Below, piece by piece: positions 42,540 through 52,990 of a DNA stretch of 64,000 bases; the stretch's first letter is position 1; each line of letters begins with the position of its first letter. The DNA is taken from assembly GCA_020796225.1 (NCBI GenBank), contig CM036768.1:40126789-40190788 (forward strand), given 5' to 3'. Under the pieces are notes generated by a model, which saw nothing but the letters and a program-made list of their open reading frames with translations, had not been told where the DNA came from and ran no database searches. The stretch comes from Arion vulgaris. Lineage: Eukaryota; Mollusca; Gastropoda; Stylommatophora; Arionidae. Both the position numbers and the translations under genes were made by a program.

Positions 42540-43370
42540 TTCAACGATCTCTGGTCATGCGTTTAATTTACTGTGGATTACAAACTGGGCAGTCAGCTTC
42601 AGGTCTGTCAGGTTTCCCAAAGCTTAGTTTTCAGGTCGACTGGGTGTGGCCACATGTTGCTTTTCAGCTCACACAGGAGAGGACAGTCTTGCAGGATATG
42701 CTCTGGTGTCTGTTCCGCTTGCTGACACTGGCAGAGAGCTGTTTGACTTATTCCTAGTCTATATAAGTGTTTGTTGAGTCTGCAGTGTCCTGTGCGTAGT
42801 CTAAATATAATGACCTGGTCTGTTCTGTTTAGGTCTTTGAGGGAGTCTTTTCCATAATCATATCCAGTGTTTGTCTTCCAGTCTACTGCAGATTTTCTCT
42901 GTATGAGGGTTTTAACTCTTGAAAAGACAAGGGTTGGTAAATTTGCTCTTTGGCACTGCCCTCCTTAGCTAAGACATCGGCACTCTCATTGTCTGCAATG
43001 CCACAGTGAGATGGAATCCATTGCAAGTGAATTTCTGCCTTTTCTGAAAGCTGAGCAAGTTCTCTTTTTAGGTTTTGTACTCTGCTGTCAGTGGATTTAG
43101 CCTCCAGGGCTTGTATAGCTGACAGTGAGTCTGTAAGAAATACCATCTTGCCCGCAGGTGCTTGCAGCTTATTCATGTGCTGTGCTGCCATCAGAAGGGC
43201 TAAGAGTTCTGCTTTGTAGTTGGAACATATTCTTCCAGTAGGGGCTGCTAGAGACACAGTAGTAGCATCTGGGTGCCTAATGTACACTCCTGCTCCACCA
43301 TTCATGGTTGCCTCCATTGCCGATCCATCTGTGTAAATTCTTATCCAGCTGTCTTCTGGAAATATATATG
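42540..43370 (-). mobile_element. Jockey-type LINE RNase H and C-terminal zinc-binding tail, minus strand
   Basis: The minus-strand ORF (254 codons, 43647-42883) carries a well-kept RNase H: IRIYTDGSAMEATMNGGAGV (Asp), SNYKAELLALLMAAQHM (Glu), MVFLTDSLSAIQALEAKS (Asp), IHLQWIPSHCGIADNESADV (His, Asp). Downstream with a shift: DQVIIFRLRTGHCRLNKHLY, RLGISQTALCQCQQAEQTPE and HILQDCPLL, the C-x-C-x-x-x-x-x-[TE]-x-x-H-[IL]-L-x-x-C knuckle of jockey-like elements. Upstream of 43370 the frame is only tandem repeat. Confidence 0.92.
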
Positions 43371-43530
43371 TAGGATTTGTAAATCTACTTATCTCCATGA
43401 TAAAACAACTATTGAGGAAATATGTAGGATTTGTAAATCTACTTATCTCCATGATAAAACAACTATTGAGGAAATATGTAAGATTTGTAAATCTAATCTC
43501 CATGATAAAACAACTATTCAAGCAATATGT
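43369..43530. repeat. 54-bp tandem triplication at edge of LINE RNase H
   Basis: Unit TGTAGGATTTGTAAATCTAC, TTATCTCCATGATAAAACAA, CTATTGAGGAAATA; the third copy is shortened. On the minus strand it repeats FLNSCFIMEISRFTNPTY in frame with the RNase H. Confidence 0.92.
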
Positions 43531-43599
43531 ATGTAGGATCTCATGATCTAAAATGGCAGTATTGTATTGTTTATATAGCAAGATTTTTTTTAAAAGTCC

Positions 43600-43945
43600 T
43601 GATTGATGATGAAAATAGTACAAGGATCTGCATGACCAGCAGCACATTTGGTGGTCTATACACTAATGCCTGGCACAAAAGTGCCATTAGTTTACAGACA
43701 AAACTAAAAGTGTACAGAGCAGTTGTGTTTCCAGCACTGCTATATTCATGTGAATCATGGACCATGTATTAGTGGCCTACCAAGAAACCTTACAACTTCC
43801 ACACAGTCTGCCTAAGAACGGTGATAAACATCAGATAGCAAGATTAAATCCAATACCATAGTCCTCGACAGAGCAAATCTTCCTAGTATCTTCCTATCTG
43901 ATCTTGATGCAGTCATAGATCCATTAGACATGTCATGTAGATTAC
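43600..43945 (+). mobile_element. LINE RT fragment, plus strand, intron 7
   Basis: Reads ICMTSSTFGGLYTNAWHKSA, ISLQTKLKVYRAVVFPALLY and SCESWTMY, then HTVCLRTVINIR. K-[LV]-x-[VL]-Y-x-[AS]-x-V-x-P-x-L-L-Y-x-x-E-x-W-T is the standard RT thumb region. Confidence 0.88.
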
Positions 43946-43959
43946 ATATCAAATCCTAG

Positions 43960-44420
43960 GCTTTGCACACAAAAACTTTTCCTTTTTGAACTTGCTGAAC
44001 TTTCCCAATGACTGATTTTAATCCAGTGTTATCTTTACCTACCTTTGCATTAGTCACCCATTAAAATGAGCAAATCTTGATTTGGGACTTTCTTTAAAAG
44101 TTCATCTAGTTGGGTGTGAAATTGGTTCTTCACTTCTTCATCATTTTCATTAGTTGGTGAACATAGTCTTGTATAACCATCAGTTTAGTGTGTTCTGTCC
44201 ACTATCTTTGTCAACTTTAGGGTGACTACCTGCATATGGATTTCATTGTTTGTCCCAGAGTAGAAAACATTGGTTTCTCTATTGGTTGTTTTCTTCCCTA
44301 CCTAGGTCATCCACTTTCACTTACCTCCAGTATACCTATCCTGTTGTTTAGCATTTAGATGGCTATTTGAGTGGTCTTACCTGCTTCAAACATCATTAAG
44401 ACATCTCAGCAAGCAAGTTA
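43960..44420 (-). mobile_element. LINE endonuclease (APE-type) fragment, minus strand
   Basis: The minus strand reads, with shifts, HTKLMVIQDYVHQLMKMM, then SQIKICSF and NAKVGKDNTGLKSVIGKV, followed by KGKVFVCK. T-[VI]-I-Q-x-Y-A-P-T and G-D-[FW]-N-A-K-[VI]-G are EEP endonuclease motifs of CFDP2-like LINEs. Probably belongs with the RT fragment nearby, but in opposite orientation. Confidence 0.7.
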
Positions 44421-44576
44421 TGTCATGGTCTTGGGTACCAAGAGGCAGGGCATATGAGCTAAGCTCTTCCGTAGGTTTTCACTCTGCTCTTCAACATTGA
44501 CAGTTGTTTCATCTCTAACCAAGCATCCGGATATTCATGAACAGGTTGAGCTTTTTCTGTTTCTGTAGCTGTTTGA

Positions 44577-44884
44577 TATTTTTACAATGTGACATTACTG
44601 GTTCCATGCCCAAGATATTTTTACAATGTGATATTACTGGTTCCATGCCCAAGATATTTTTACAATGTGATATTACTGGTTCCATGCCCAAGATATTTTT
44701 ACAATGTGATATTACTGGTTCCATGCCCAAGATATTTTACAATGATATTACTGTTCCATGCCAAGATATTTTTACAATGTGATATTACTGGTTCCATGCC
44801 CAAGATATTTTTACAATGTGACATTACTGGTTCCATGCCCAAGATATTTTTACAATGTGATATTACTGGTTCCATGCCCAACCC
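44577..44884. repeat. 39-bp minisatellite, ~8 copies, intron 7
   Basis: Unit ATTTTTACAATGTGATATTA, CTGGTTCCATGCCCAAGAT. Period divisible by 3, giving open frames on both strands. The fifth unit has small deletions. Confidence 0.96.
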
Positions 44885-45093
44885 ATCTTAGAAACCTTTA
44901 GACATAGAAGAGACAATCGTTCTATTATTTGCTACCCCAGAAACAACAACACAAGGGCAACTGGGTGTGTACTTAACTAAAGCCCACATGGGAGAAGATA
45001 AGTTGGGAAGCCAAAGTGTGCCTAGTGAAGGACTGTAGAAGTTGAGGTCAGAGTGATCAGATGGAGAGTTACAGTTGCAGCCCTATGTTCCAC

Positions 45094-45235
45094 TGGGGTC
45101 AAAGGCGCATAGGGACAATGTCACGCAAGGATTTGTAAGCGGACACTAATCAAGATCCTACCCCACCTCCACGCTGTGACCCTGGAGACAGACAATGGTT
45201 CCTGTCTGGCTAAGCGGGTAGGGATCGAGGGAGAG
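45094..45235 (+). repeat. Dispersed repeat G, copy 2
   Basis: Matches 25925-26080: GGGGTCAAAGGCGCATAGGG, CTAATCAAGATCCTACCCCA, CCTCCACGCTGTGACC and CTGTCTGGCTAAGCGGGTAG. Confidence 0.78.
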
Positions 45236-46234
45236 CTACAGGTAGTGGTAATAATACTGCAAGTACGGAAAAGTAATGCTGGTCAGAAATCCTGAACAAA
45301 ATGCACGCATCTCCTGGCCGAAGTCCGATGAAAAGTTAGTTACTGAAAAGTAAGAAATAGTAGTGTACGAGTTGTATGTGAACGAATGCTAACTCCCCGG
45401 AGTAAATGACCGCACAAAAATTGCCAGCTGTGGGGCAAGAGTCCATAAGCACGAAGGGCAACAAGGCAATGGTCGCACCACAATTACCAGTCTTCCGGCC
45501 GATGGGAAGGGCTGAACAAACGAACGTAAAAGGATGAGAGGTGCATCCAAAAAAGAGATGTGGGCCAACATGGGGTGAAACTCGGAGCCCTGAGGTGGGA
45601 GTCCGGGTTGAGTTGTGTGTCTGTAACGTATCGTGACGACACATGGGAAGATTGAGGTAAACTTTGTACAATAGACCAAGCACAGTTAGATCTATTGGAT
45701 AAAGTTGACCGAGCGCAAATCCTAAAGTTGCGTTTCAGCGTCTAATGTAACTGCCCTTCCTGAAACTACCGGGCACTGTACTGTTGTTCTCGCAACTAAC
45801 ATCCCGGGACAACCAGGCTGGTGGTGTTTGCATCACAAAATCTAAGTTGCGCTAATATCGCCTAATGAAACGACCCTCTAAATTATTTATGTGTGGCCCC
45901 AGTCCAGTGTTTTCCAGGGCCAGGGAAAATGCAGAGTAGCAACTGCAAATTGCCAAGTGTTGACACTGCCTCAAATAGGCTGAAAATGTTCCTACTTTGA
46001 AATAAACTCAAGTAGTCAGAAAAGTAAGACTGACAATGTAAAGATTTGACAGGCTGTCCAAATCCAAACATTTGCAAAGGCCGACACTTTTCACGGTGTG
46101 TTATACGAGTAAGACGCCATCCCAGGACAAGCTTATGTGCCCCAAAAAGACTGAGAAATGTTCCTAATCCGGAACGACCTCACAGTCAGAAAAGGCACAG
46201 AACTCTCCTTCTTTACGGCGTAGATTAAAACCAA
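45236..46234. other. Unclassified, less AT-rich block in intron 7
   Basis: Richer in G+C than its surroundings; minus-strand ORFs of 115 and 96 codons (45336-45683) resemble nothing I know. Weak internal duplication: CTGAAAATGTTCCTACTTTG (about 45979) versus CTGAGAAATGTTCCTAATCC (about 46150), each followed by a CAGTCAGAAAAG-like word. Likely an unrecognised element. Confidence 0.4.
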
Positions 46235-46460
46235 AATATACGCCACAAAGGACCGGTAGGACTTGTACAATCTAGGGCATGCTACCCTAGTAAATAAAAT
46301 GCTGGCTGAAATCTGACACATCGCCACAGGATATGCACCAGAGCTCCAAATAGTGCTGAAGATGTGACGTATCACACCTGTTCTTGGTGTTAGGCTGTTA
46401 TATATCACAATAGGAATGATCAAAATGGTCGAAAAAAACGATTGAGAAGAAGAAGAAGGA
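46235..46460 (+). repeat. Dispersed repeat R, copy 4
   Basis: GCTACCCTAGTAAATAAAAT, GAAATCTGACAC and an end AGAAGAAGAAGGAAG. More diverged than the other copies. Ends about 130 bp before exon 8. Confidence 0.6.
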
Positions 46461-46588
46461 AGTTACACTAGAAACAGAAAAGTTTAGTTGTAGGTGTAGT
46501 ATATTATGTGAACATATTTTCAGTATCAATCTTGTTATTCTCTGTAATACTGAAGTATTGTTTAGATCATCATTCATTTTTACTTCAG

Positions 46589-46669
46589 CTGATCCGGTTG
46601 GACTCTTTGTCTATATATTGGAACAGCAGAAGTGATATGTTGCAGAACAAATCCACTAAACAGATTGTG
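46589..46669 (+). CDS. VPS13: VPS13 exon 8 (residues 206-232)
   Basis: 81 nt, acceptor TTACTTCAG, donor GTGAGT, phase 0 to 0. Reads LIRLDSLSIYWNSRSDMLQ then NKSTKQIV. L-I-R-L-D-x-L-x-x-Y-W-N is a hallmark of VPS13A/C. It follows the longest intron of the window (7.7 kb). Confidence 0.95.
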
Positions 46670-46689
46670 GTGAGTTTCTACTTCTTTCT

Positions 46690-46806
46690 TGCCTAGTGTT
46701 AGATGTAGTACCTGTAGTAGTAGTTCTAACGATGGTAAGTTTTATAGGTGTTCTGTTGGTGAATCTTTATAGCTTTACTTGCTAGGTATTAGATTTAGTA
46801 GTTGTA
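46690..46806. repeat. Tandem repeat units left of the mariner insertion, intron 8
   Basis: Contains GTAGTAGTTCTAACGATGGT, AAGTTTTATAGGTG and GTGAATCTTTATAGCTTTAC, the same unit as the array at 48840-49360. The transposon splits the array. Confidence 0.82.
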
Positions 46807-48812
46807 CTATAGTGCGTTTCAAAATGATTTTCCGTGGGGAAAATTTAATATCTCTGCAACCGCTTGACCGTAATTGTTGTAACTTTGCATATGATCTAAT
46901 GATCATAATGTCCCGAAGTGTATTTTTACTCAATAACAAACGTATGGTTTAAAATTTTCTTATGTAAAGTATATAAAAGTGACCATCTCCTTAGCCAACC
47001 ATATAATGAGAAGTATTACCCCTTCATATTTGTGAGATGTTGCAAGTTCCACGACTTGCACGTTTTCATGTGGTTTTCCGATTTTAATCGCTTATCACAC
47101 TTTAAAAATGTATAATGATCCTTCCGGTGTGTTTAGTTACAATTTACCGTTTGTGTTTCAGAGCATAGGTGTATTACAAAACGTTTAGTATTCTAGATTT
47201 GTTATACAATGGGTATGAAAATCAAGTTTCTTACACTGCATACAGTGGCTGTGAAAATGTATAAATATTTTATCAGAGAATCTAATCGTTGAAAACTGTA
47301 TCGGAGTATATCAAATCCTGAACAGAGAACTATGCATGCTTTGGGCTTAAGTAAAGATATCTACATAAATTACTCAATGTTAATGGAGCTGTCAGTACAG
47401 TCAATACATTGACTCAAGGCAGAAAGAAAGTAGTAGACAATTTTGACAGGGATGTGATTAGAAGAGAAATTTGCAGAATGTTCGATTCCAAAGAAACTGT
47501 GACACTAAGAAAGCTGAAGATTAGGTTAAGAATACACAATGACATTGATGTATCGAAATCAACGTTATGGAGAACTGTTAGAAGCATCAGCTTTACTTTT
47601 AGGAAGTACGCTAATGGGAGAAATGTCGTCTGCGAGAAGCCGATTTAGTACGTCTGAGAAGTAAATATTTACGTGAAGTACAGGAAATGCGTAATCAAGG
47701 TTACGATATTGTGTATGTGGATGAAACCTGGATCAATGCTCACCACACTAATGAAAAGGAGTGGCAGTTATCCGATGGAACAATTAAACTATATGTACCT
47801 AGTGGAAAAGGACAACGCCTGATAATGGCACATGCAGGCAGCAGACAAAATGGGCTGGTTAAAGATGCTGAACTTATTTTCACTTCCAATTATACGGACA
47901 ACAGGGACTATCATACCGAGATGAACAGTAACATATTTAGAGATTGGATTGAACATACTCTTCTTCCGTCCCTAGACAGACCATCCTGTGTGATAATGGA
48001 CAACGCATCATACCACAACACTGTGTCAGAAGAAGACAAAATCCCGACATCTTCGAGTACAAAAGATGCTATAAAACTTTGGTTCAGAAAGGAGAACATT
48101 CCATTTAATGAGGGGTTTTTGAAGCCTGAATCTATTGTTAAAACATCACAGAAGACCAGGGTATTCCAAACAGACAAGTTGATTCAACAGCATGGTCATG
48201 TGTGTTTGAGACTACCACCTTATCATTCACACTTAAACCCAATTAAACTCATTTGGGCCAAAGTTAAAGGACTGGTAGCAGCTGAAAATAAAACTTTCAA
48301 GCTAAGCAATATGAAAGAACTAACATATGCCGCCCTGTCGAAGATAGACAGAGATTATTGGTGTAAATTCGAAGACCATGTCTTAAAGGAGGAAAATGAC
48401 TACTGGGACAAAGATGGACTGTCGTCAGGCAGCCAAGAATAGTCAATCAATATGTTAGACTCATCGGACTCAGAATAAGTGAGTAAACACTTTATATGAT
48501 TTATATAATATGAGTTCTCACCCTCCAAAATTTGAATTGTATATACGCCTATGCCGAAAATATGTGATTTTTAAAATTTACGGTCAATTATTTTCTTCCA
48601 GCACCAAATAATTACTAGGTTTGAAAAGATCAAAGGAATTCGCGTTGCAAGAAAAGTACACTACCTGCAACATTGAATTTTAGAAAATCGTTGGGACATC
48701 GGAAATAAAACACCACATGCAAAAAATCACGTTTATCCATGCAATGAATATGGAGATATTTGGAGAGTCAATCAGATTGTTAAGATAGACGTCTTTTGAA
48801 ATCACACTATAG
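46807..48812 (+). mobile_element. Mariner/IS630-type DNA transposon, ~2.0 kb, damaged
   Basis: Ends CTATAGTGCGTTTCAAAA and, inverted, CTATAGTGTGATTTCAAAA; a TA lies within the CTATAG termini, consistent with TA targeting. Encodes a DDE transposase split by a frameshift (47409-47648 and 47687-48442). Sits inside a tandem array in VPS13 intron 8. An internally deleted relative lies at 62852-63576. Confidence 0.9.
47409..48442 (+). pseudogene. DDE transposase, frameshifted, catalytic Glu replaced by Lys
   Basis: N-terminal part (47409-47648): TVTLRKLKIRLRIHNDIDVS and KSTLWRTVRSISFTFRK, a helix-turn-helix. After a frameshift near 47630 the frame continues READLVRLRSKYLREVQ into the 251-codon ORF. 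Catalytic motifs: VYVDETWIN (first Asp), CVIMDNASYHN (second Asp), LPPYHSHLNPIKLIWAKVKG, where the family has N-P-I-E-x-x-W; here codon 48245-48247 is AAA instead of GAA/GAG. So the protein should be inactive even if the frame were whole. Length and motifs fit the IS630/Tc1/mariner superfamily. Confidence 0.92.
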
Positions 48813-48839
48813 TTTGAATGACAGTTTTTAGAATATAGT

Positions 48840-49365
48840 CAATAGCTTTACAAGGAAGTGGTATAATGTCATGTGTAGTATTTTTTCTTAATGACTTGGT
48901 AGTGTTTTATAGATGCCATGTTGTTGAATCTCTATAGTCTTGTTTACAGGTGTGTACTTCCCGAGAGTTCTAATGATGGAGGTTTTATAGATGCCATGTT
49001 GTTGAATCTCAAGCTTGTTTACCAGTGGTACTTCCAGAGTAGTTCTAATGATGGTAGGTTTTATAGATGCCATGTTGTTGAATCTCTATAGCTTTGTTAC
49101 CAGGTGTGTACCTTCCAGTAGTAGTTCTAATGATGGTAGGTTTTATAGATGCCATGGTGTTGAATCTCTATAGCCTTGTTTGACAGGAGTCAGGTGTAGT
49201 ACCATTCAATAGCAGTTCTAATGATGGTAGGTTTTATAGTTTATGAATCTCTATAGCCTTGTTTACCAGGTGTGGTACCTTCCAGTAGTGGTTCTAATGA
49301 TGTTAGGTTTTATAGATCTCAGGATGGTGAATCTCTATAGCCTTACTTGTCAGGTGTATTGCACG
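48840..49365. repeat. ~85-90-bp tandem repeat, ~6 copies, intron 8
   Basis: Unit AGTTCTAATGATGGTAGGTT, TTATAGATGCCATGTTGTTG, AATCTCTATAGCCTTGTTTA, CCAGGTGTGTACCTTCC, with many indels. Continuation of 46690-46806 on the other side of the transposon. Confidence 0.9.
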
Positions 49366-49744
49366 GATAATAGTGCAAGAGTCTGTCTATTGAAAAGTTG
49401 AGACGTGTATAAAAAAAGGTATAGATTGCAGTGTGTTGAGTTCAGGTAGCATAAATAATCCTCTGCCCCATCTTCCAGAAACAATGCCCTCCATTACTGC
49501 TCATGGAGGGTACTAAGTGGTACACTGGTGAAATCTTTTCTGTCCATGGAGCTTGTTTCAAAATATTGGATTTTGTTCTTTTAGGATTGTATTATGGTCC
49601 AGGATTCAGGTCCATGTGTTGCCACAGGAAAAATGCATGTCCTCAAAAGCTTTTGTTTCTTGAGAGTGATGTATAGATAAGTAGTGATTCCTTCTCTCTC
49701 TCTCTTTCTTACATTATTTTATCTAGGATGTGTTGTGCCATATT
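49366..49744. other. Intron 8 sequence, nothing firm
   Basis: No recognised element; CT-rich microsatellite at about 49694-49710. Confidence 0.4.
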
Positions 49745-49970
49745 TTAATTAAACCGAAATGCAAGTGGAAGGATGTGGGTTTGAAATGGACCACCGTTCT
49801 GTTCACGAGTGCATTTTTTCCAGAGACCCTAGGATTGTTGCCAGAGCTACAGAGTTCGTGCTTTATACAATGCTCTTGGCAGGTTGTGTGCCATTTCTGT
49901 GGAGAGGGACTCAGCCATATGGGATAATACCTGGTGCAATGAAATCAATTCTTTGGCTTTAAAACTCCTT
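49745..49970 (+). mobile_element. SINE-C copy, intron 8
   Basis: Shares with 54425-54645 the words GTTCACRRGTGCATTTT, CCAGAGA, TAGSATTRTTRCYAGAGCT, CAAGC/CTTTATAC, ATRGG, CCTGGTGMAATGAAATMAAT and TCTTTGGCTTTA. The 65-codon ORFs across it are chance. Confidence 0.7.
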
Positions 49971-50119
49971 TTTAATTAAAATATATTCACTTGAAAAAGT
50001 TACAGAAGCACTTTGTGCATTGATCAAGTCATTGTTTTTGCAAGTTCATGTCAGTAGATAATGTTTGTGTGAAAGAGCACATCTTATAACTGTTTAATTT
50101 TTTCCTTTTACATCTCTAG

Positions 50120-50174
50120 ACTGCCCTGGCAGACAGCATCCCAAAACTAGGCAGCAAGTCAGACTTACAGTTCT
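50120..50174 (+). CDS. VPS13: VPS13 exon 9 (residues 233-251)
   Basis: 55 nt, acceptor CATCTCTAG, donor GTGAGT, phase 0 to 1. Reads TALADSIPKLGSKSDLQFL when joined to exon 10. This linker is poorly conserved in the family, so the call rests on splice signals, correct phase on both sides and position. A TTAA-flanked MITE begins 12 bp after its last base. Confidence 0.8.
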
Positions 50175-50186
50175 GTGAGTAGTCTG

Positions 50187-50484
50187 TTAACTCTTTCCAC
50201 GTGGAGTTATTTCTTCAATTTTAAAGCAGTTAATTCAAGGAGGTAAAAAACAATTTAAAAAAACCAAAAAACCCATCCCAACTACTCATTAATAAATACT
50301 AAATGGAAGAAAACTGACAACCAATAGAATAACAAGGTTAAAAGTAGTATAAGTAAAACAGTAGAAGTAAAACTAGAAAGACTTCTTATAAGGGAATCAA
50401 CTCTATGGCGCAGTGTGAGGCTAATAGCGTGCAACGGATTTCCACCGTAGCGCAGTGTGCAGCTTAAAGCATGGAAAGAGTTAA
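50187..50484. mobile_element. piggyBac-like MITE copy 1, 298 bp, TTAA-flanked
   Basis: Ends TTAACTCTTTCCACGTGG and GCATGGAAAGAGTTAA. TTAA targets suggest piggyBac-type mobilisation. Starts 12 bp after the exon 9 donor. Includes the subterminal repeat CTATGGCGCAGTGTG. Confidence 0.9.
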
Positions 50485-50594
50485 TGAGACATTAGTTGAG
50501 GAGAATGGGATGAGAAAATAAAGAAAGTTGGGCTGACACACATTAAAGAATGGGAAACTAATGAACATAAATATGAATGAGAAATATTTAAATT

Positions 50595-50835
50595 TTATCA
50601 TCTTCTACTTCGAACGCTCCACAACGATGATTTGTTAACAATGCTATGCGATTTGTATGTGATCTGAGCCTAAGAGTGATTGTACGCTGTGCCAGTTACA
50701 AGTAGGCCAGCACATCTGATTTCTGCGACGCTTTTTATTTACTAGGTAGCTTCTCTAGGTCCTACATCAGTTGCCTTTTATGACATGCCTTGTAGGTCGC
50801 AGTGTTTCCTTTATGGGCCCCGACACCACACAGGC
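50595..50835 (-). repeat. Dispersed repeat R, copy 5, minus strand
   Basis: Contains TGTATGTGATCTGAGCCTAA, CGCTTTTTATTTACTAGGTA, AGTTGCCTTTTATGACATGC, TTGTAGGTCGCAGTG: the reverse complement of copies 1-3. Confidence 0.8.
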
Positions 50836-50939
50836 AAGTAATTTTCTTATCACACTTTCTAGTTTGTTTATTGATTGTTGTTAAGCTTTGATATGTTAGA
50901 TCCATTCACTATCTTGAGTCTGAATTAATTAATTGATAG

Positions 50940-51475
50940 TTTGAGAAGAGATTGTATGATAGATGAAGAAGCTGAAATAATAAATTTTGCTGACAATTAG
51001 GTTATTGATTACTGAAGGTGATGTGATGATGAATAATGAATTTTGTGCATTTGATTGGTTACTGAGAGATTGCATGATAGATGAAAAGCTAATAATGAAT
51101 TTTGTGACAATTGAATTTACTAATGTATGATAGATGAAATAATATTCGACAATTAGTTATTGGTTACTGAAGGATAGTAGATGAAAAGATTTTGCATGAT
51201 GTTACTAAAAGATTGTATGATAGATGAAGAAGCTGAAATAATGAATTTTGCTGACAATTAGATTATTGGTTACTAGAAGAGATTGTATGATAGATGAAAT
51301 AATGAATTTTGCTGACAATTAGATTATTGGTTACTAGAAGAGATTGTATGATAGATGAAATAATGAATTTTGCGGACAATTACGTTATTGGTTACTAGAA
51401 GAGATTGTATGATAGATGAAGATGCTGAAATAATGAATTTTGCTGACAATTAGGTTATTGATTACTTTCTTGTTT
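50940..51475. repeat. Degenerate ~66-78-bp tandem repeat, intron 9
   Basis: Units of GAGATTGTATGATAGATGAA, GAAGCTGAAATAATGAATTT, TGCTGACAATTAGGTTATTG, GTTACTA. Left copies are scrambled by deletions, right ones regular. It ends directly at the pyrimidine tract of exon 10. Confidence 0.92.
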
Positions 51476-51480
51476 CTCAG

Positions 51481-51611
51481 TGTTCCAGCCAATCTCAGCA
51501 GTGGCCCACTTACGACTCAACACCAAACCTGAACTGATGAACTTTTCACTTCCAAAAATTCAGCAGACATTGGTGTTTGATGAAATTACCATGAATTTGT
51601 CCAAAGATCAG
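51481..51611 (+). CDS. VPS13: VPS13 exon 10 (residues 251-294)
   Basis: 131 nt, acceptor TTGTTTCTCAG, donor GTAGAC, phase 1 to 0. Reads FQPISAVAHLRLNTKPEL, MNFSLPKIQQTLVFDEI and TMNLSKDQ, matching the family's F-x-P-I-S-A-x-x-x-L-x-[ML]-N and P-K-I strands ending in K-x-Q. A tandem array abuts the acceptor tract. Confidence 0.95.
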
Positions 51612-51970
51612 GTAGACGCATGTGTAGATTAATGATTTTAGTCCAGAGTTCTGGTAGAAACATTTAACAGCTATGCCAGTATTGTACGCTGGATATTTAT
51701 TTGTGTGGGGAAATTGAGCTCATTTGTTGCTGTTTCTATACCAGTGGTATTTTTACATAGATAGGTGGATTGCCCTAATGCTAGAACCCCCCAAACCTGA
51801 TAGACTTGGGTATCTGCTTTAGTTAGACTCACTCCTTCCTACGCTAACCTGTCCATGTTAGAACCTGCTGGGAGTAAAACTTGAGCTAACATATCTCTGG
51901 GAGATTGGTTAGGGCACATAAGCTGTCAAACCATCACAAGGTAAAGACACCAATGATGGCAGAACCATCC

Positions 51971-52292
51971 TTAACTCTTTCCACGCCCATTTATTTCCTC
52001 AATTTGTAAGCAGTTAATTCAAGGGAAGTAAAAAAATAAAAATTATTTTTTTAATTATGATCCCAACTACTCGTCAATAAATAAACATATATATATTATT
52101 ATATACTAAATTGAAGAAAACTGGACAACCCAATAGAATAACAAGGTTTAAAAGTACTATAAGTAAAATAGTAGAAGTAAAACTAGAAAGACTTCTTATA
52201 AGGAAGCAACTCTATGGCGCAGTGTGCGGCTTAAAGCGTGCAACGGACTTCTGCCGTGACGCAGTGTGCGGCTTAAAGATGGAAAGAGTTAA
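51971..52292. mobile_element. piggyBac-like MITE copy 2, 322 bp, TTAA-flanked, intron 10
   Basis: TTAACTCTTTCCACGCCCAT at one end, GATGGAAAGAGTTAA at the other. A subterminal segment (GGCGCAGTGTGCGGCTTAAA, GCGTGCAACGGAC) is repeated as GACGCAGTGTGCGGCTTAAA. A 72-codon ORF inside is not meaningful. Confidence 0.92.
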
Positions 52293-52404
52293 GTACAATT
52301 GTCACTTTCCCTGTAATGGGAACTTCTGATTATACTTTTTTATATTTCTATGATATATTCAGTGAAAAGACTATGTGCTACAATTCTGTTTTTTCTCTCT
52401 TCAG

Positions 52405-52511
52405 TATGATGATATACTAGAAATGTTGGAGTCCTTTGAGAGAATGGGCTTGGTGAATAAATACAAGGAGACCAGACCAGAAGTTCCATATAAAAATAAT
52501 ACCAAAAAATG
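52405..52511 (+). CDS. VPS13: VPS13 exon 11 (residues 295-330)
   Basis: 107 nt, acceptor CTCTTCAG, donor GTATGT, phase 0 to 2. Reads YDDILEMLESFERMGLVNKY then KETRPEVPYKNNTKKW, matching the family's Q-Y-x-x-[IM]-[LM]-x-L-L-E-S-[VF] motif and the R-K-[FY]-K-P-x-x-P linker before the double tryptophan. Confidence 0.94.
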
Positions 52512-52684
52512 GTATGTATTTCTGCTGATGTTTGTGAGTTATTTTTGTATATGAGCTAAATTTTGGTTTTGGTAATATAATAAACATAACATTACTAAGG
52601 GCTGGTTGTCTTCCAAATGAGTGTTTTATTCAGTATCTTATTATATTATTTTAGTCTCATTTTAGTTAGCTGTATTTACTCTGT

Positions 52685-52990
52685 GCAGGTTGAGTTATTG
52701 ATAGAACCATCATCATTGCACTTTGGTGAATAACCATGTGTTCTCCAATCACTTTCTTACACAAGAAGTTTTCAAGAAGAAAACTCTGTAGTACCGTCGA
52801 TGGCCCATGGTGTAATTTTAAATGGGTGAAAGTTTGTAGGACTTAGTATTCATTTAAAATTAATTTGCCTGATCATTGGCTTTTCAGCCCACTATTACCA
52901 ATTTTCAATTGCTACTTATTTTTTACATGCTGAACTTGACGACAGGATCTATATTTTATTGTCTGTTGCCAAAAGAACTAGGTAATATTC
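52685..52990. repeat. Dispersed repeat H, copy 2, intron 11
   Basis: Diverged match to 19955-20290 (GATAGAACCATCATCATTGC, GAATAACCATGTG, CTTTCTTACACAAGAAG, CTTTTCAGCCC, AGAACTAGG). Confidence 0.6.

Noticed and set aside
49730..49962. DVLCHILIKPKCKWK after a TTTATCTAG acceptor, as a possible VPS13 exon
   Set aside because: No usable donor in phase, no family match, and most of it is SINE-C. Exon 9 at 50120 continues exon 8 in the right phase instead.
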